In this document: positions 1-7,898 of the stretch, piece after piece
Position numbering within the stretch: the first letter of the stretch is position 1
How the letters are laid out: every line of letters begins with the position of its first letter
Assembly: GCA_028720145.1 (NCBI GenBank)
Contig: JAQYLJ010000019.1
Span: 1 to 43,109 of the forward strand
Source of the DNA: Clostridia bacterium
GTDB taxonomy: Bacteria; Bacillota; Clostridia; Oscillospirales; CAG-272
Length of the DNA stretch: 43,109 nt
Reading direction: 5' to 3'
Notes under the pieces: model-generated
Database searches by the model: none
What the model saw: only the letters and a program-made list of their open reading frames with translations
What the model was told of the DNA's origin: nothing
Program-made: the position numbers and the translations under genes

Positions 1-381
1 AAGTCGTCAATCTCGTGAGGTCCGACTCCTTCCGTCACGGCTCCGCCGTGCCACCTCCCTCCCGGAGAGGGAGGCATGACCCTCTCCGTCGCGCTCCGCC
101 CGCCACCTCTCCCGGAGTGAGAGGCATTTTGCGGCGGGTTGTAGGGCGGGGGCTTGCTCCCGCCGCTTTTGCGTTCAAACACGGAATCGCAAAGGAATGG
201 TTCGGAACAATTTATCGTTCGCGACCTTACCGTATTCGGAAGATGCGATATTCGTATGTTACGGCGGGGGCTTGCTCCCGCCGCGTTTTCTATATGGCGA
301 TTTCCCTTGATCACAAACGCATGATTTTCGTTATATAAATCAAAACGGCGGGGAGCCCCGCCGTTTTGGTTTTGTAAAAAA
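1..381. repeat. Non-coding region with short GC-rich repeats
   Basis: No convincing gene lies here. A GC-rich stretch at about 20-125 contains inverted motifs built on CTCCCTCCCGGAGAGGGAG and related variants, of the kind dispersed between clostridial genes. A 22-base motif made of GGCGGGGGCTTG followed by CTCCCGCCGC occurs twice in direct orientation, at about 144-166 and 262-284. Each copy is itself partly palindromic. The short open frame across the region has no ribosome site and a composition explained by the repeats. Confidence 0.6.
342..368. terminator. Bidirectional terminator downstream of mscL
   Basis: The arms AAAACGGCGGGG and CCCCGCCGTTTT form a hairpin with a short loop. A T-rich run follows in both directions. 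It lies 14 bases past the mscL stop on the minus strand. Confidence 0.8.
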
Positions 382-1047
382 TCAGTGGATATTTGCGGCA
401 ATCTTTTCGAGCAGTTCGGTCTGTTTCCGAACATTCTCGTAAAATTCCTTTTCTTTCGCCGCCTGCGCTTCCGCCGCTTTGGCATCTGCCTCCGCCTTGG
501 CTTCCGCCGCTGCTTTCTCTTCTGCCGCTTTTGCTTCCGCCGCTGCTTTTTCCGCCTGAATCTTCTCGTGATTGACGGCTTCATCCATCCGTTTCTTCAC
601 ATTGGTCGCGATGCGAAGCATGATGAACAGACACATGGCGATGATGAGGAAGTTCAGAATCGCGTTGATAAACGCGCCCCAGTCGATGTAAATCGAGTTC
701 GCAAGGTCGATTTCCGTCGTCGGATTCCCCGCCGCATCCGTGACATAGACGCGATTCAGGAAAGTGAACACTTCGGAGAGTGCGTCTTTGCCGACAATCT
801 TCATCAGAATGAAGTTGATGATCGGCTTGATAATCTGATTGCTGAGTGCCGTCACGATCGCGGTGAACGCACTACCGACGATGACACCGATCGCCATGTC
901 CACGATGTTCCCGCGAGTGATGAACTTCTTGAAGTCCGCCCAAAAACTCGCCGCCTGTTTCTTTTGTTTTGCCCGTTTTTCCTTTTTGACGCGTTTCTCG
1001 CCTTCCGCGATCTTCGCGTCCAAAGCTTCCTGGTCTTCTTTGCTCAT
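382..1047 (-). CDS. mscL: Large-conductance mechanosensitive channel MscL with extended termini
   Basis: MscL is a homopentameric inner-membrane channel that opens under membrane tension to release osmolytes during hypo-osmotic shock. The core is visible from about residue 35: the FWADFKKFITRGNIVDMAIG signature, a glycine-rich first membrane helix (about 48-73), a periplasmic loop (about 95-120) and a second helix (about 125-145). At 221 residues it is far longer than the usual 130-150. There is a roughly 33-residue Lys/Glu-rich N-terminal extension and a roughly 75-residue Ala/Lys/Glu-rich tail predicted to be a coiled coil. The start is the only ATG before the first helix and has an AGGAGGG ribosome site. 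It has its own consensus promoter and is divergent from the amino acid importer. Confidence 0.95.
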   Translation of the reverse strand: MSKEDQEALDAKIAEGEKRVKKEKRAKQKKQAASFWADFKKFITRGNIVDMAIGVIVGSAFTAIVTALSNQIIKPIINFILMKIVGKDALSEVFTFLNRVYVTDAAGNPTTEIDLANSIYIDWGAFINAILNFLIIAMCLFIMLRIATNVKKRMDEAVNHEKIQAEKAAAEAKAAEEKAAAEAKAEADAKAAEAQAAKEKEFYENVRKQTELLEKIAANIH

Positions 1048-1087
1048 TGCGAGCCCTCCTTTTCTCGGGATTCCCCGTCTAAACTAT

Positions 1088-1116
1088 ATTATATAGGTAG
1101 GGATTTTGCGTGTCAA
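1088..1116 (-). promoter_or_regulatory. Sigma-A promoter of mscL
   Basis: TTGACA (1116-1111) and TATAAT (1093-1088) on the minus strand with a 17-base spacer match the consensus perfectly. The expected transcription start is near 1081. Confidence 0.85.
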
Positions 1117-1157
1117 GCCGAGCGAAATTTTTTTCTCAAAAACTTTTCCTAAAACTC

Positions 1158-1186
1158 TTGACAAGAGAAAAAGCGTATGATATGAT
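1158..1186 (+). promoter_or_regulatory. Sigma-A promoter of the amino acid importer operon
   Basis: TTGACA (1158-1163), a 17-base spacer and TATGAT (1181-1186). The predicted start falls on the inverted repeat at 1191-1228. Confidence 0.85.
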
Positions 1187-1190
1187 AGGG

Positions 1191-1228
1191 TCACTTTAGT
1201 TAGATAAAGTTTTAACAAGCTAAAGTGA
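1191..1228. promoter_or_regulatory. Inverted repeats at the transcription start of the importer (putative operator)
   Basis: TCACTTTAG (1191-1199) is repeated inverted as CTAAAGTGA (1220-1228). A nested inverted pair, ACTTTA and TAAAGT, occupies 1193-1210. The sites overlap the predicted start just downstream of the -10 box. This suits a repressor operator, though an RNA stem-loop in the 5' leader is also possible. The regulator is not identified. Confidence 0.55.
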
Positions 1229-1265
1229 TAAATCAAACATACAACCATTTCGGAGGAAACAAATC

Positions 1266-2072
1266 ATGAAAAAACTACTTAGCCTTCTGCTCTCTGTCAT
1301 TTTGGCGGCGACGCTTCTCTGCTCTCTCGTCTCCTGCGGGAAGAGCGACTGGAAAGAGATTGAAGAAAAGGGCAGATTCGTCTGCGGCATTACCTACTAC
1401 GAACCTATGAACTATTTTGACGAGAACGGTGATCTGGTCGGCTTCGATACCGAATTTGCACAGGCAGTCGCGAAAGAACTCGGCGTGGAAGTGAAATTCC
1501 AGCTGATCTCTTGGGACGCCAAATACACCGAACTCAACAGTGGTGCAATCGACGCCATTTGGAACGGCTTTACCCGCGGCGATGAGGACGGTGTCTCCCG
1601 TGCCGAATATGTGGACTTCTCGTATGACTATCTGAACAACTCGCAGTGCATCGTGATGAAAGCCGATGCGGTCGCTTCCTACACCACCCTCGAATCCCTC
1701 GCAAGTCTCAAAGGTATGGCGGAGGCCGGCTCGGCAGGAGAAGCCGTTGCGAAAGATGCCACCGAGAACTACACCGCGGCGGCAAGTCAGGCAGATGCGC
1801 TGATGGAGCTGAAAGCGGGCACGGTCGACTTCATCGTCATTGATGTCCTCCTGGCAAACGCGCAGGTCGGTGCCGGCAACTATACCGATCTCGCCAAGAA
1901 CACCGCCATCACTTGTGAACCCGAGGTCTACGCCATCGGATTCCGTAAAGGCAGCGACTTCACCGAGAAGGTCAACGCCGCCATCAAGACCCTGTCCGAG
2001 AACGGCACCCTCGCCACCATCGCCGCAAAATACGGTCTGTCCAACGCACTCATTGAGAATATCGGCAAATAA
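1266..2072 (+). CDS. Polar amino acid ABC transporter substrate-binding lipoprotein
   Basis: This is the extracellular receptor of an ABC importer of the polar amino acid family (periplasmic-binding fold type II, SBP_bac_3). A lipoprotein signal peptide ends in the lipobox LVSC with Cys24 as the lipidated residue. The mature protein begins with the family pattern GRFVCGITYYEPMNYFDENGD and continues with VGFDTEFAQAVAKELGVEV and a later VYAIGFRKGSDF segment. Its 268 residues match the family. A GGAGG ribosome site lies 9 bases before the ATG. The permease gene follows after 3 bases and the ATPase after that, so the three form one importer operon. The ligand cannot be read from sequence; cystine, glutamine or a basic amino acid are all possible. 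Confidence 0.93.
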   Translation: MKKLLSLLLSVILAATLLCSLVSCGKSDWKEIEEKGRFVCGITYYEPMNYFDENGDLVGFDTEFAQAVAKELGVEVKFQLISWDAKYTELNSGAIDAIWNGFTRGDEDGVSRAEYVDFSYDYLNNSQCIVMKADAVASYTTLESLASLKGMAEAGSAGEAVAKDATENYTAAASQADALMELKAGTVDFIVIDVLLANAQVGAGNYTDLAKNTAITCEPEVYAIGFRKGSDFTEKVNAAIKTLSENGTLATIAAKYGLSNALIENIGK

Positions 2073-2075
2073 TCC

Positions 2076-2735
2076 ATGAGTTTCGCCTCCATTAACGCCC
2101 TGCTCCTGGAAGGATTCGGCACGACTTGTCTCCTGTTTCTTCTGACACTCGTCCTGTCGATCCCTCTGGGAGTTGTGGTCATGTTCGGCTCGGTCTGTCC
2201 GTTCCGTCCCGTTCGATATCTGACCCGCACTTTTGTTTGGATTATCCGCGGGACCCCCCTGATGCTCCAACTGTTCGTGGTCTTCTATGTCCCCGGGATG
2301 CTCTTTCGGATCCAACTGTTTCCGGGAGAGAACGGCAGATTCATCGCCGCGCTCGTCGCGTTCGTCATCAACTACGCCTGCTACTTCTCGGAGATCTACC
2401 GCGGCGGGATTCAGAGCATTCCGCGTGGGCAGTACGAGGCGGCGAAGGCGCTCGGCATGACGCGCACCGAGACTTTCTTCCGCGTCATTCTCATGCAGGT
2501 GGTGAAACGCATTCTCGCCCCCATATCGAACGAGGTCATGACGCTCGTCAAGGACACCTCGCTCGCGCGCGTGATTTCGGTCGCGGAGATTTTCTATGTC
2601 AACCAGGTCTACATCCTGTCGAAAGCCATCATTTGGCCGCTCTTCTATATCGGCGTGTTCTTCCTCGTATTCATCGGCATTCTGACGCTGCTCTTCCGCT
2701 ACCTCGAGAAGAAACTGTCCTATTATCAGATTTAA
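2076..2735 (+). CDS. Polar amino acid ABC transporter permease (HisM/GlnP family)
   Basis: This is the membrane subunit of the importer. It carries several hydrophobic helices and the family N-terminal pattern LLLEGFGTTCLLFLLTLVLSIPLG. The RGTPLMLQLFVVFY segment is typical of His/Glu/Gln permeases. The cytoplasmic EAA loop that docks on the ATPase reads QYEAAKALGMTRTETFFRV at about residues 126-144. The length of 219 residues is normal. The ATG lies 3 bases after the binding-protein stop with no strong ribosome site of its own, which suggests translational coupling. The ATPase gene follows 23 bases downstream. Confidence 0.95.
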   Translation: MSFASINALLLEGFGTTCLLFLLTLVLSIPLGVVVMFGSVCPFRPVRYLTRTFVWIIRGTPLMLQLFVVFYVPGMLFRIQLFPGENGRFIAALVAFVINYACYFSEIYRGGIQSIPRGQYEAAKALGMTRTETFFRVILMQVVKRILAPISNEVMTLVKDTSLARVISVAEIFYVNQVYILSKAIIWPLFYIGVFFLVFIGILTLLFRYLEKKLSYYQI

Positions 2736-2758
2736 GCCATCCCGGAAAGGTCTACACT

Positions 2759-3571
2759 ATGTCACTTTTGGAAGTCAAAGGTCTCACCAAGCGCTTCGGC
2801 GAAACCGAAGTCTTAAAGGGGATTGACTATACGCAAGAGAGGGGCGAGGTGGTCTCGATCATCGGCTCGTCGGGCGGAGGAAAGACGACTTTTCTCCGCT
2901 GTCTCAACTTCTTGGAGCGGGCGGATGCGGGTACCGTCCAAATTGGCGACGACTGTCGCTTCGATGCGGAAAAAAAGTACTCCGAAAAGGAGATGCGTTC
3001 GTTCCGTCTGCGCTTCGGCATGGTGTTCCAGTCGTTTCACCTCTTCCCTCAGTATACCGTACTCGAGAATGTGCGGATGCCCCTGTGGCTCCGCGTCGAC
3101 GAGACGCTGAAGCAGACCCTCCGCGGGCGGGAGCTACGCGCGAAACGCGAAGAAGCAAAGGCGGAATGCCGTACCAAAGCCGAGGAACTGCTCGCGGAGG
3201 TCGGTCTCTCCGAAAAGAAAAACGCCTATCCCTGTGAACTCTCGGGCGGGCAATGCCAACGCGTCGCTATCGCCCGTGCGCTCGCTCTCTCCCCCGACAT
3301 TCTCTGCTTCGATGAACCCACGAGCGCCCTCGACCCCGAACTGACGGGAGAGGTGCTCCGCGTCATCCGTGCGCTCAAAGAGCAGGGACGCACCATGATC
3401 GTGGTCACGCATGAGATGGGCTTCGCCCGCCGCGTCTCGGACCGCGTCGTCTTTATGGCGAACGGCGGCATTGAAGAGATGGGCACCCCCGAGGAGGTCT
3501 TCGACCGCCCCAAGAGTCCGCTCACCCGCGCGTTTCTCTCCGCCTCCCTCGAAGAGGATTTCAAAGCGTAA
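2759..3571 (+). CDS. Polar amino acid ABC transporter ATP-binding protein (GlnQ/HisP family)
   Basis: This cytoplasmic ATPase drives the importer. Walker A is GSSGGGKTT (residues 36-44), the Q-loop is in VFQSFHLFP, the signature is LSGGQCQRVAIARAL (from 161) and Walker B is ILCFDEPTSALD (from 181). The H-loop lies in VVTHEMGFA. A charged insertion of about 25 residues (roughly 111-136) between the Q-loop and the signature makes it 270 residues rather than the common 240. The frame stays open far upstream, but the ATG at 2759 has a GGAAAGG ribosome site and begins the family N-terminus (LLEVKGLTKRFG). It is the last gene of the operon. Confidence 0.95.
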   Translation: MSLLEVKGLTKRFGETEVLKGIDYTQERGEVVSIIGSSGGGKTTFLRCLNFLERADAGTVQIGDDCRFDAEKKYSEKEMRSFRLRFGMVFQSFHLFPQYTVLENVRMPLWLRVDETLKQTLRGRELRAKREEAKAECRTKAEELLAEVGLSEKKNAYPCELSGGQCQRVAIARALALSPDILCFDEPTSALDPELTGEVLRVIRALKEQGRTMIVVTHEMGFARRVSDRVVFMANGGIEEMGTPEEVFDRPKSPLTRAFLSASLEEDFKA

Positions 3572-3608
3572 AACACACCCTTTGTCCTCCGATTTGTTTT
3601 CTCCATAA

Positions 3609-3638
3609 AAAAGCATCCCGCCGAAACGGGATGCTTTT
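3609..3638. terminator. Bidirectional terminator between the importer operon and the CYTH/GH78 operon
   Basis: The arms AAAAGCATCCCG and CGGGATGCTTTT have a 6-base loop. T-rich tracts lie on both sides, so it can end transcription from both converging operons. Confidence 0.85.
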
Positions 3639-3725
3639 GTTTTGCTTTTCGCGTTGTGTTTTGCTTTTGGTATTCTATCGCTTCGCGTTCCGCTTTCTTT
3701 GGCGTAAAAGGCTGCGCGTAGCCGA

Positions 3726-4235
3726 TTATTGCGGCAACGCCTCGTCGGGGTGCGCCTTCAAATAGCGTGCGATGTTCGTATTCTTATAGAGCGGGTCTCC
3801 CGAGACCTCTCGGAGTACCGTCACGGTGTCGGGGAGCGAGAACAGGTCGTTTTCGTCTGCCAGTTCCACTTCCAACAGTGCCGTATCCGACCAAAACGGG
3901 AAACGGTCGATTTCGAGCATATGCCCCCCATAGGGGATTCGATACCGCGTCTTTTGGATGGGGGCGCTGTCCGCCCGCGCCTCGGCGAGGAGGGCAAGAT
4001 ACGCGTCGCGGGTGATCTCTCGCTCTTCCTCCCGACAGGAGAGCACCGACAGGCGGTGTTTCTCGGTATAGATATACTTGGTGCCCTCGTCTGTTTTCAC
4101 TTCCCGCACGCGGCGGTTCCCATGTGCGGCGGTGAGATAGGTTTGGGTGATCTCCCACTTCTCCCCGCGCGCAAGGAAGCCCTCCTCGGGTAACCGAATG
4201 AGGTATTTCCGCTCGGTCTCGATCCCGTCGGTCAT
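3726..4235 (-). CDS. CYTH domain protein
   Basis: CYTH enzymes are triphosphate tunnel metalloenzymes (adenylate cyclase class IV, thiamine triphosphatase, inorganic triphosphatase). The N-terminal ExExK signature is present as E6-T-E8-R-K10. It is followed by alternating charged strands (VREVKTDEGTKYIYTEKH, EEEREITRDAY, KTRYRIPYGGHMLEIDRF) that line such tunnels. The 169 residues suit a single-domain bacterial CYTH protein. Its start overlaps the stop of the upstream rhamnosidase by 4 bases (ATGA), so it is translationally coupled and last in the operon. The substrate cannot be assigned; tripolyphosphatase activity is common in small bacterial members. Confidence 0.85.
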   Translation of the reverse strand: MTDGIETERKYLIRLPEEGFLARGEKWEITQTYLTAAHGNRRVREVKTDEGTKYIYTEKHRLSVLSCREEEREITRDAYLALLAEARADSAPIQKTRYRIPYGGHMLEIDRFPFWSDTALLEVELADENDLFSLPDTVTVLREVSGDPLYKNTNIARYLKAHPDEALPQ

Positions 4236-6754
4236 CTCGCCTCGTACCTCCCTCCCGGTAGTTCAAAAATCAGGCGGTTCCCTTTGTGCTGTCCGCAGAG
4301 TTCCCGGGCGGTGTAGGTGACGCCATTCAGGGTCAGGGTCTTTCTCTCATAGTCGGGCACCCTGCCCGCAAGGCACGGGAACGAGACGGTTGCGGTGGCC
4401 CCGTCGGGCACCGTGAAGTGCCAAACAAAGGTGTCCCCCTCGTAGTGCCACGCGCTCTCGACCGTCCCGCGGATGCTGTCATACCGTGCCGAGACCCGTC
4501 TGATGGGTTCCTGCCCCCGGGGCAGGTCTTCTCCCGTGCGGGTATCGGGGCGCGGGTCGAGGATGAGGTGGGCGAACCCCGGGAAATCGGGGTCGGGGCG
4601 AATCCCCGCGGCATAGGCGTACAGCCATTCGACCACCGCGCCGTAGGCGTAATGGTTAAAGGAGTTCATGCTGACATCGCCGAACCCCGTCTCGCGGGTA
4701 TAAGAGTTCCATCTCTCAAAGACGGTGGTCGCCCCCTGTCTGACCGAGTACAGCCACGACGGGTCTTTGACCTGTAAGAGCAGCGAATACGCGAGCCCGT
4801 CCTCTCCCGCCTCGGAGAGGGTCCCGGCGAGGATGCCCGTCCCCAAGAACCCGGTCGAGAGGGTAAAATCGTTTTCCCGAATCTTCTCGGCGAGCCGATG
4901 GGCGAGGGTTTGATAGGTCTCTCCGTCGACCAGCCCGAAGTGCAGGGCGAGCAGATACGCGGTTTGGGTCGTGAGGGTGAGCTCCCCGTCTTTGAGATAC
5001 GCCGCCTGCCACTCGGATTTGAGCCGAGCGAACAGTTCATCATAGAATACGGCGCGGCGGGCATAGAAATCCCCGGGTCCCTCGGAGAGGATGCGGCTGT
5101 ATTCTGCCATGAGGCGCGCGTCATTCGCGTAATAGACTTTGGCGATATACGCCTTCTCGGTCGGCTCATAGGCGAGCCAGTCGCCGTAGAAGGTGCGTCC
5201 CCCCGCCCCGTGTCCGAAGCGGTCTAGGAAATCCATATAGGTCTCCATGGACGGGTACTGCGTGCGGAGAATCTCGGTGTCGCCGTACATCCGATAGAGG
5301 ACTTCCGGCACCATGACCGCCGCGTCACCCCATCCCGCGTTTCCGCCGTTGACATCCTCGAGAACATTGGGGATGACATCTCCGTAGGCACCGTCCAGCG
5401 TCTTCTGCGAGTCGGTCGCATCGAGGAGCCACTTTTGCATGAATCCGCGGATATCGGAGAGATATGCCGCCGCCCCCGCGAAAATCTGCGTGTCACCCGA
5501 CCAGCCGAGGCGCTCGTCTCGCTGGGGGCAATCGGTCGGGACATGGAGATAGTTCCCGCGTCTGCCCCAGACAGTGTTTTGAATCAGGCGGTTGACCTCC
5601 GCGTTATCGGTCTCACATTCGCCCGTCTCGGTGAGGTCGGAGGTCAGTACGCACGCCTCGGCGATATGGAGCGAGGTCTCGGCATCCGCCGTGATCTCCA
5701 AATAGCGGAACCCGTAGAACGAGTAGAGCGGCTCGACAGTCTCCTCGCCGACCCCCGCCGCGGTATACCCGATGAGGGCGTGCGCCGTGCGGTAGTTCGC
5801 CACATAGAGAGACCCTGCGGGTCCGTCATTGCCCCGTGCGAGACTGCCGCTGTCGTTCAGCATCTCCGCGACTTTGACCGTGATTTGGCACCCCGAAGAT
5901 GTCGAGAGGGTCAGGCGCGGATGCCCGACCAAGTTCTGTCCGAAATCGAGAATCAGGTGATCTCCCGGCAAGAGGACGACCTCTTCCGCGCCGTTGCCCA
6001 CCCGTCTCACGCGGGGGACGATCCTGCCAAAATCAGTCCCCGTTTCTTCGGTTTTTCGATAGACGACCGCGCTCGCGGGGCGGCGCGTGAGGTCGGGGCG
6101 GAGCCGTACGGGCGGCCCCACTCTGGGGATGACCTCTCCCTCATAGGAATAAGTCTCGGGTTTCTTCCACGTATAGTGTTCCCCGTCCGCGTAAGGCGGC
6201 AACAGGCGCGCGTCGATGGTCTCACCGTCATAAATGTCGGCGAAGAGGACGGGACCCGCGACCGTGGTCTCCCAGTCGGCGGTATCGGTCGATAGCGTCT
6301 CCTGCGTCCCGTCGGGATAGGTCAGCGAAATCTCGCAGGCAAACGCGAGGTTTTTCAGCCCGAATACGCCGAACGAGATACGCCCCGCCCACCAGCCTGG
6401 TGCGACCACGGCGACCAAGGTGTTCTCGCGTGCGAGATAGGGCGTGAGGTCATAGCGGTAGGTATAGACTCTGCTCCGAAAATCGATGAAACCGGGTTTC
6501 AGTTCGTCATAGACCGTGCCCGACACCTGCCGATGCCCGATGCGCTGTCCGTTCAGGTAGAGTTCAAACACCCCGAGGGCGGTCGCCTCGATTTCCGCAC
6601 GGACGGGTGCCTCGGGGCAGGTAAACCGCCGACGGAACGCGGGCAGACCCACGCCCGATGCGGGAGTGTCGGCATGGCTGTGGAGAGGTCCCTGCCAAGG
6701 TCTCAAATAGGGTTGCCCCCGATAAGACGGGCATACAAGAAACGGTGCTTTCAT
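4232..6754 (-). CDS. Alpha-L-rhamnosidase, glycoside hydrolase family 78
   Basis: GH78 enzymes release terminal alpha-L-rhamnose from plant glycosides and polysaccharides by an inverting mechanism. The order of parts fits: a beta-sandwich region with LYLNGQRIGHRQVSGTVYDE and APGWWAGRISFG, then the (alpha/alpha)6 barrel with DCPQRDERLGWSGD (about residues 405-418) carrying acidic active-site residues. NAGWGDAAVMVPEVLY and ERWNSYTRETGFGDVSMNSFNHYAYG follow. A C-terminal beta domain ends the protein. I chose the ATG at 6754 (840 residues): it follows the upstream stop by one base and has a GGAAGAG ribosome site. The earlier ATG at 6787 would overlap the upstream gene by 32 bases. There is no signal peptide, so it probably acts in the cytoplasm on imported oligosaccharides or glycosides. 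Confidence 0.93.
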   Translation of the reverse strand: MKAPFLVCPSYRGQPYLRPWQGPLHSHADTPASGVGLPAFRRRFTCPEAPVRAEIEATALGVFELYLNGQRIGHRQVSGTVYDELKPGFIDFRSRVYTYRYDLTPYLARENTLVAVVAPGWWAGRISFGVFGLKNLAFACEISLTYPDGTQETLSTDTADWETTVAGPVLFADIYDGETIDARLLPPYADGEHYTWKKPETYSYEGEVIPRVGPPVRLRPDLTRRPASAVVYRKTEETGTDFGRIVPRVRRVGNGAEEVVLLPGDHLILDFGQNLVGHPRLTLSTSSGCQITVKVAEMLNDSGSLARGNDGPAGSLYVANYRTAHALIGYTAAGVGEETVEPLYSFYGFRYLEITADAETSLHIAEACVLTSDLTETGECETDNAEVNRLIQNTVWGRRGNYLHVPTDCPQRDERLGWSGDTQIFAGAAAYLSDIRGFMQKWLLDATDSQKTLDGAYGDVIPNVLEDVNGGNAGWGDAAVMVPEVLYRMYGDTEILRTQYPSMETYMDFLDRFGHGAGGRTFYGDWLAYEPTEKAYIAKVYYANDARLMAEYSRILSEGPGDFYARRAVFYDELFARLKSEWQAAYLKDGELTLTTQTAYLLALHFGLVDGETYQTLAHRLAEKIRENDFTLSTGFLGTGILAGTLSEAGEDGLAYSLLLQVKDPSWLYSVRQGATTVFERWNSYTRETGFGDVSMNSFNHYAYGAVVEWLYAYAAGIRPDPDFPGFAHLILDPRPDTRTGEDLPRGQEPIRRVSARYDSIRGTVESAWHYEGDTFVWHFTVPDGATATVSFPCLAGRVPDYERKTLTLNGVTYTARELCGQHKGNRLIFELPGGRYEAR

Positions 6755-6755
6755 A

Positions 6756-7886
6756 TCACTCTTCCAATCCTTCGTAAACCAAGTCACGAATCACGGGGTG
6801 GTAACGGTCATAACCCATGTTGCAGCCGAGCACATGGGTTAGATATACAATGCCCACTTTTCTTCTCGGGTCGGCGAGGAAATATGCGTTCGCAGCCGAG
6901 TCCCATCCGCACTCCCCGGGAGAAGAGGGCGAGAGAGAAATGTCGGGGCGGATATGTGTCCGACAGCAGAGCCCCCATCCGTACCCGCCGAAACGCCCGT
7001 CTCCGAAGACTTTCAGGGCGTGGTCGCCGAGTTGGTTCTTCTGCATGAGTTCTACGGTCTCGGGTTTTAAGAGCACATAGCCGTCCGTCGAGACCCCGCC
7101 GTTCGAGAGTGCCGCAGCGAGCCGCGCATAGGAAAGCCCGGTCGACGAGAGCCCCGCGCCGCCGCTGTCATAATCGGGACCGAGAATGTAACCGTTCGAC
7201 CCGACCCACTTTTCTGCGGTATAGGTCGCGCCGTTGTAGCGATAGAGGTCGACGAGACGGCTCTTCTGCTCCTCGTTCATATGATAGGTGGTATCGGTCA
7301 TCCCGAGCGGGTCGAAAATCTCTTTCTGCTGATAATCGGCGAACCGCATCCCCGATGCGACCTCCACCACCGCGGCGAGGACATCGTGGCACAGGCTGTA
7401 CTGATACGACGAGCCCGGCTCGAAATCAAGAGGCGCTTCCGCGATACGGGAGGCAATCGACAGGGTGTCGGTGATTCCCGCATCCCGTGCGGCACGGATG
7501 GAGGGAGAGAACAGGTTATAGTTGAGTCCGCCCGTCATGGTGAACAGGTGACGGACCGTCATGACCGTCTCCGCCGGCGTCGGCTCTCCGCCCTGACGGC
7601 GCACTTTCACATCGGCAAACGCGGGGATATACTTCGCCACCGGGTCGTCGAGGGAAATGAGCCCCCGCTCGATGGCGCGGAGCGCGCCGACGCAGGTCGA
7701 GACCTTGGAAAGCGAATAGAGATAGTACATATCTCGGTCGGAGGTCTCGCGGGTCTTTTCCTCATTCGCATAGCCGTAGCGTTTGTGGAAGACTACTTCC
7801 CCGTCTTTCACGATGGTCAGGTCGGACGAGGGGAACCCCCGCTTTTCCTGCCCTGCGACAAATGCATCTACTTTTGCAAAATTCAT
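6756..7886 (-). CDS. Serine hydrolase of the class C beta-lactamase/esterase family
   Basis: The beta-lactamase fold is shown by the SxxK motif S58-L-S-K61 in YYLYSLSKVST and by the family blocks GLISLDDPVAKYIPAF, TVRHLFTMTGGLNY and FEPGSSYQYS. The second catalytic motif, normally YxN, reads Y163-S-L, so the asparagine is absent or displaced. The 376 residues fit the Beta-lactamase (PF00144) family, whose members include esterases, D-aminopeptidases and penicillin-binding-like proteins. There is no signal peptide. The ribosome site is AGGAG 8 bases before the ATG. It lies between a lipoprotein gene and the rhamnosidase, so removal of acyl groups from glycans is a reasonable but untested idea. 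Antibiotic resistance is unlikely. Confidence 0.88.
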   Translation of the reverse strand: MNFAKVDAFVAGQEKRGFPSSDLTIVKDGEVVFHKRYGYANEEKTRETSDRDMYYLYSLSKVSTCVGALRAIERGLISLDDPVAKYIPAFADVKVRRQGGEPTPAETVMTVRHLFTMTGGLNYNLFSPSIRAARDAGITDTLSIASRIAEAPLDFEPGSSYQYSLCHDVLAAVVEVASGMRFADYQQKEIFDPLGMTDTTYHMNEEQKSRLVDLYRYNGATYTAEKWVGSNGYILGPDYDSGGAGLSSTGLSYARLAAALSNGGVSTDGYVLLKPETVELMQKNQLGDHALKVFGDGRFGGYGWGLCCRTHIRPDISLSPSSPGECGWDSAANAYFLADPRRKVGIVYLTHVLGCNMGYDRYHPVIRDLVYEGLEE

Positions 7887-7898
7887 AGTGTTTCTCCT

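Noticed and set aside
385-1152. A 255-codon plus-strand open frame rich in Phe and Arg
   Set aside because: It mirrors the Ala/Glu/Lys-rich tail of mscL and has no ribosome site.
1275-2315. A 346-codon minus-strand open frame
   Set aside because: It is the shadow of the binding-protein and permease genes.
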